From Draconibacterium orientale (GTDB lineage: Bacteria; Bacteroidota; Bacteroidia; Bacteroidales; JAADGE01): a stretch of DNA of 46,136 bases. The notes under the pieces were generated by a model that searched no databases, was not told the DNA's origin, and was given only the letters and a program-made list of their open reading frames with translations. The DNA lies in NCBI GenBank assembly GCA_020721645.1, contig DYMH01000011.1, forward strand, positions 1-46,136. The letters run 5' to 3'. Shown piece after piece: positions 42,576 to 46,136 of the stretch (its first letter is position 1; the number at the start of each line of letters is the position of its first letter). The position numbers and the translations under genes were made by a program.

Positions 42576-45140
42576 TTATCCGCATTCAGAACTACCGCAA
42601 CTTTGGCAAATTAAACACCCTTCTTGGTAGATTAATGCCGAAGAATCACATTCCGGGCATTGAGCACCTTTTTTGGCTTTGGTACCATCGGGAATATAAT
42701 GTTTCAATGCACGCTCCACACCGTTTTTCCACGTATTCATGGTTTCGCTTTCCAAATGCAGAGACGAAATTAAATGCACAGCATGGTCAATCGGCATACC
42801 GTGTCGTAATAAGCCGGAAATCAACTTGGCGTAATTCCAGTATTCCGGGTCGAATTTATACGAAAGACCTTCGACAGTAACGTGGAATCCATATTTATTG
42901 GCATATTGAAAATCATATCGTTTCGTACCGTCTTCAAAGCGATGTTTTATAATTTTACCCTTTTTCACTGATTTGGGAATCGGAAGAATATCGTCTTCGG
43001 AAATTCCGGTAAAAATTTCGTACGGATTTCCATCGACCAATCCCACGAAAGCAATCCACTGTTGTTCGTTGTTTAAAAAACGCACAACATCGGCATCAAT
43101 TGTTGAAGGGCGACGTTTGGAGTCGTGAGAGTTCTCTTTATTTTCGGGCGTGGCAGCTAATAATACGCCGTCTCGTGAACCATCGCGATAGACGGTAACA
43201 CCTTTACAACCGGATTTCCACGCTTCAATGTAAACCTGTCCAACCAAGTCCTCTGTTGCATCATTTGGTAAATTCACGGTAACGCTAATCGAATGATCGA
43301 CCCAATGTTGAACTTTTCCCTGCATTCGCACTTTATTCAACCAATCGACATCGTTTGATGTGGCTTTATAATATGGCGATTTCTTTACCAATTCTTCAAC
43401 AGCAGCATTATCCAAATTTTTGATGTTAGAAGTATCGTATCCGTTTGCCTTCATCCATGTGATAAAATGGTGATGATACACGTTAAATTCTTCCCACGAA
43501 TCGCCGGTTTCATCGATAAAAGAAACACGAACGTCGTTGTCGTTGGGATTTACCTTTCGTCGTCTTTTGTAGAACGGCATAAAAACAGGTTCGATACCCG
43601 AAGTGGTTTGTGTCATCAGACTTGTAGTTCCGGTGGGTGCAATGGTAAGCAGGGAAATATTTCTTCGTCCCGATTTTGACATGCGTTCGTATAATTTTTC
43701 ATCGGCTGCTTTGAGACGTTGCACAAATGGATTGTTTTTTTCTTTGCCGGTTTCGTAAATCGGAAAAGCACCGCGTTCTTCAGCCATTTCAACCGATGAA
43801 CGATAGGCTTCGAGGGCTAATGTTTTGTGTACTTCGGTGGAAAAATCAACCGCATTTTCATTGCCGTATATCAACCCCAAAGCAGCCAACATATCACCTT
43901 CCGCAGTACTTCCCACACCTGTTCGGCGACCTTGAAGTGCTTTACTTTGAATGTTTTCCCAAAGTTTTCGTTCCACACGTTTCACTTCCGGGTCTTCGGG
44001 ATCCTTATCAATTTTTTCGATAATTGCATTTACTTTTTCCAATTCAAGGTCGATGATGTCGTCCATAATACGCTGTGCCGAACGAACGTGTTTTTTGAAC
44101 AGGTCGAAATTGAACTTTGCTTTTTCGGTAAAAGGTTTTTCGACATAGCTGTACAGGTTTAATGCGAGCAAACGGCAACTGTCGTGTGCACACAAAGGAA
44201 TTTCGCCGCATGGATTGGTGGAAATGGTACGAAATCCTTTGTCGGCATAACTGTCGGCAACCGATTCCCGAATCACGGTATCCCAAAATAAAATTCCGGG
44301 TTCGGCAGATTTCCATGCGTTGTGCACAATTTTATGCCATAATTTACCGGCTTGTATTTCTTTGGTGAATTTAGCGTCTTTGCAATCCACCGGATATTGC
44401 TGTTTGTATTCTTTCCCGCCGACAACAGCCTCCATAAATTCATCATCTATTTTAACCGAGATATTGGCTCCGGTTATTTTACCCGATTCCAATTTGGCAT
44501 CGATAAAATCTTCGGCATCGGGGTGTTTTATGGAAACTGAAAGCATGAGGGCACCGCGTCGTCCGTCTTGTGCAACTTCGCGTGTCGAATTTGAAAAACG
44601 TTCCATGAACGGAACAATTCCGGTTGAAGTGAGGGCACTGTTTAAAACCGGACTTCCTTTGGGGCGAATATGTGATAAATCATGTCCAACGCCGCCGCGT
44701 CGCTTCATCAATTGAACCTGTTCTTGGTCCGTTTTCATGATTCCTCCGTAGGAATCGGCAGGTTTATCTTCGCCGATAACAAAACAATTGGAGAGTGATG
44801 CAATTTGATAGCGATTTCCGATTCCGGTCATTGGGCTGCCTGCCGGGATAATGTATTTAAAATGGTTGAGAAGAGCGAATATTTCATTTTCGCTCATCGG
44901 ATTTGGGTATTTGAGTTCGATTCTCGCTATTTCGGAAGCAATGCGGCGGTGCATATCCGAGGGGCTTTTTTCAAAAAGATTTCCATACGAATCTTTCATT
45001 GCATATTTAGTTACCCACACGCGTGCGGCTAAATCATCATTATCAAAATATGCCAAAGAAGCTTGGTAGGCTTCATCGAATTGATAAGTTTTCACCCCAT
45101 TATCCTGAATACCTATTTGTGATTTACTTTTAGTTTCCAT
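42576..45140 (-). CDS. nrdJ: Adenosylcobalamin-dependent ribonucleotide reductase (class II)
   Basis: 854 residues from the ATG at 45140, chosen over an in-frame ATG at 45191 because the extra 17 residues are Lys-rich and untypical. It reduces ribonucleotides to deoxyribonucleotides with a radical made from coenzyme B12, in the cytoplasm, and works with or without oxygen. Family marks are SLSNCFVIGED, MKRRGGVGHDLSHIRPKGSP, NPCGEIPLC followed by SCRLLALNL with the active-site cysteine and glutamate, and APTGTTSLMTQTTSGIEPVF. The C-terminus is a zinc ribbon (CPECDSS, then CLICQSCG) that feeds electrons. No intein and no ATP-cone are seen. No B12 riboswitch is apparent in the 160 bp upstream. 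Confidence 0.95.
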   Translation of the reverse strand: METKSKSQIGIQDNGVKTYQFDEAYQASLAYFDNDDLAARVWVTKYAMKDSYGNLFEKSPSDMHRRIASEIARIELKYPNPMSENEIFALLNHFKYIIPAGSPMTGIGNRYQIASLSNCFVIGEDKPADSYGGIMKTDQEQVQLMKRRGGVGHDLSHIRPKGSPVLNSALTSTGIVPFMERFSNSTREVAQDGRRGALMLSVSIKHPDAEDFIDAKLESGKITGANISVKIDDEFMEAVVGGKEYKQQYPVDCKDAKFTKEIQAGKLWHKIVHNAWKSAEPGILFWDTVIRESVADSYADKGFRTISTNPCGEIPLCAHDSCRLLALNLYSYVEKPFTEKAKFNFDLFKKHVRSAQRIMDDIIDLELEKVNAIIEKIDKDPEDPEVKRVERKLWENIQSKALQGRRTGVGSTAEGDMLAALGLIYGNENAVDFSTEVHKTLALEAYRSSVEMAEERGAFPIYETGKEKNNPFVQRLKAADEKLYERMSKSGRRNISLLTIAPTGTTSLMTQTTSGIEPVFMPFYKRRRKVNPNDNDVRVSFIDETGDSWEEFNVYHHHFITWMKANGYDTSNIKNLDNAAVEELVKKSPYYKATSNDVDWLNKVRMQGKVQHWVDHSISVTVNLPNDATEDLVGQVYIEAWKSGCKGVTVYRDGSRDGVLLAATPENKENSHDSKRRPSTIDADVVRFLNNEQQWIAFVGLVDGNPYEIFTGISEDDILPIPKSVKKGKIIKHRFEDGTKRYDFQYANKYGFHVTVEGLSYKFDPEYWNYAKLISGLLRHGMPIDHAVHLISSLHLESETMNTWKNGVERALKHYIPDGTKAKKGAQCPECDSSALIYQEGCLICQSCGSSECG

Positions 45141-45365
45141 AAGTTGTTTTTCGTTTATTTTGAGATATTTACGCTGTATTTTTTTGAGCAATAATTTGAT
45201 TGCAAGTTACAGGAATTTCAAACGTAAAAAAACACAAAACGCCAAGTAGGTATTAAAATTAATTCCGGTGAATGTTCATAAAGTGCTTAGATTTTTGATT
45301 ATCAATCGGTTTTGCTGTTAATAAAAAAATGAAAATTGATGTACTATGTACTTTACGTTGCAGGA

Positions 45366-45821
45366 TTAATTTTTTCTTAATGAAAGGAAAAAATCAGTCA
45401 TTAAATTTCGACAATCGGTTTCTAATATACCGGAAATAACTTGGGTTGCCGGGTGAATCAATTCGTTTCCGAAACGCATACAACCGCGTTTTGAGTCGCC
45501 CGTACCGTAAACGATACGCGAAAGTTGTGCCCAATACGAAGCTCCGGCACACATAACACATGGTTCCACTGTAACATAAAGCACGCAGTCTTTGAGATAT
45601 TTATTGCCGATAAAATTCGCCGCCGAAGTAATGGCTTGCATCTCGGCATGTGCCGTTGCATCGTTTAGAGTTTCTGTAAGGTTGTGTGCACGTGCAATAA
45701 TTCTTCCTTGATGAACTATGACTGCCCCAATGGGAACTTCGCCTTTTTCCAATGCCATGCGTGCTTGGATAAGTGCTTGTTTCATAAAAAATTCATCTGT
45801 CAAAAAATCTGATTCGGGCAT
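45366..45821 (-). CDS. tadA: TadA-like nucleoside/tRNA adenosine deaminase
   Basis: 151 residues, zinc cytidine-deaminase fold. The active site HAE is at 58-60 (H58 zinc ligand, E60 proton shuttle) and PCVMCAGA starts at P87, with C88 and C91 as zinc ligands. The N-terminal FFMKQALIQARMALEKGEVPIGAVIV is typical of TadA, which converts A34 to inosine in tRNA-Arg(ACG). Guanine deaminases of the same fold are the main alternative; the length and the N-terminus favour TadA. It lies 10 bp upstream of nothing else on this strand but follows the lipoprotein gene closely (10 bp), so these two are probably one transcript. Confidence 0.85.
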   Translation of the reverse strand: MPESDFLTDEFFMKQALIQARMALEKGEVPIGAVIVHQGRIIARAHNLTETLNDATAHAEMQAITSAANFIGNKYLKDCVLYVTVEPCVMCAGASYWAQLSRIVYGTGDSKRGCMRFGNELIHPATQVISGILETDCRNLMTDFFLSLRKN

Positions 45822-45831
45822 ATCATTATTT

Positions 45832-46136
45832 TTATTTTAATCCGATGTCATTAATTTTCACTATCTTGCCGTCTTTCCAACAAATTTCATAGATTTTTAC
45901 AGCGATGTCGATATCTAATTCAACAAGGTAACAATTGCCTTTCTGTTTAATAATTTTGGGGTTTTTGAATGGATACAAAGCCATATCATTTTTAATAATA
46001 TAGGGGCTTGCACCAAATTTTTCCAAAGCAAATGCCACTTGTGATGCAGAACCATTAAACATACCCAAAAATTGTGTCATTGGGTCCGATTCTTTTTTTC
46101 CGGAATCGGATTGACACGAAAATAAGAATGTAAATA
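45832..46136 (-). CDS. Lipoprotein, 5' end outside the window
   Basis: The frame is open to the right edge. Reading leftwards from 46134 it gives FTFLFSCQSDSGKKESDP and then MTQFLGMF. The stretch LFSC is a lipobox, so this is the end of a signal peptide with a lipidated cysteine at 46114-46116, and the true start lies beyond the window. The ATG at 46080 is therefore internal. The mature part is about 95 residues with no domain I recognise (KNDMALYPFKN, then YLVELDIDIAVKIYEICWKDGK). Localisation to the outer membrane is inferred from the lipobox only. Confidence 0.75.
   Translation of the reverse strand, partial: FTFLFSCQSDSGKKESDPMTQFLGMFNGSASQVAFALEKFGASPYIIKNDMALYPFKNPKIIKQKGNCYLVELDIDIAVKIYEICWKDGKIVKINDIGLK

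Noticed and set aside
45141-45365. Cobalamin riboswitch before nrdJ
   Set aside because: No B12-box-like conserved sequence or matching multi-helix leader is seen upstream of the start.

Overview
The window reads as a chromosomal segment of an AT-rich Bacteroidota, probably of the Bacteroidales or a relative. The evidence is: seven gene starts preceded by the Bacteroidota sigma factor -7 box TAnnTTTG, little sign of Shine-Dalgarno sites, a BatA-type membrane protein, a fused SpmA-SpmB protein, YwqK/MORN-repeat and tail-fibre-like repeat proteins, an exosortase, and a tyrosine-recombinase fragment whose N-terminal arm domain is typical of Bacteroidota integrases. Most of the window is ordinary core genome, with mobile and repetitive DNA in the gaps.

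Layout. 1-1156 has no convincing gene; it holds a pair of REP-like hairpins and a near-perfect MITE (18-bp inverted repeats, 9-bp target duplication). 1157-7604 carries the SpmAB-like membrane protein, DNA polymerase III alpha (dnaE), a secreted DUF2147 protein and a DUF2797 zinc-binding protein; the DUF2797 gene runs into a convergent exosortase gene (7567-8148). 8254-14002 holds a secreted MORN-repeat protein, a secreted M16-peptidase-like protein without the zinc motif, dapD and a glycosyltransferase. glyS and a tandem universal stress protein follow on the minus strand. After them come an adenylate cyclase-HD fusion and ilvE on the plus strand.

19793-21600 is an IS110-family insertion sequence. 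Its about 180-nt leader looks structured and is a candidate bridge RNA; palindromic repeats follow it. Then come a deoxynucleoside kinase, a large sensor-type SpoIIE/PP2C phosphatase, a relic of a peptidase S74 (tail-fibre chaperone) domain that contains a palindromic repeat, and a 1.3-kilo-residue surface protein with 36 glycine-rich repeats. 31576-34336 is a compact operon of all four tRNA t6A genes (tsaE-tsaB-tsaC-tsaD), convergent with hflX. tRNA-Ala(GGC) is followed at once by a broken integrase, a likely scar of an old tRNA-targeted element. The right part holds efp, a SpoIIE phosphatase convergent with a SiaC-like (DUF1987) protein, an unknown protein, a BatA-like protein, a TM2 protein, a B12-dependent ribonucleotide reductase, a TadA-like deaminase and the 3' part of a lipoprotein gene cut by the window edge.

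Common themes are translation and tRNA modification (glyS, tsaEBCD, hflX, efp, tadA, tRNA-Ala), DNA precursor supply and replication (dnaE, nrdJ, deoxynucleoside kinase), and signalling by phosphatases and nucleotides (two SpoIIE phosphatases, SiaC, cyclase-HD). The best candidates for less-described biology are the IS110 leader RNA, the cyclase-HD fusion, the PP2C-SiaC pair without an obvious kinase, the exosortase without visible cargo, and the block-duplicated repeat protein.
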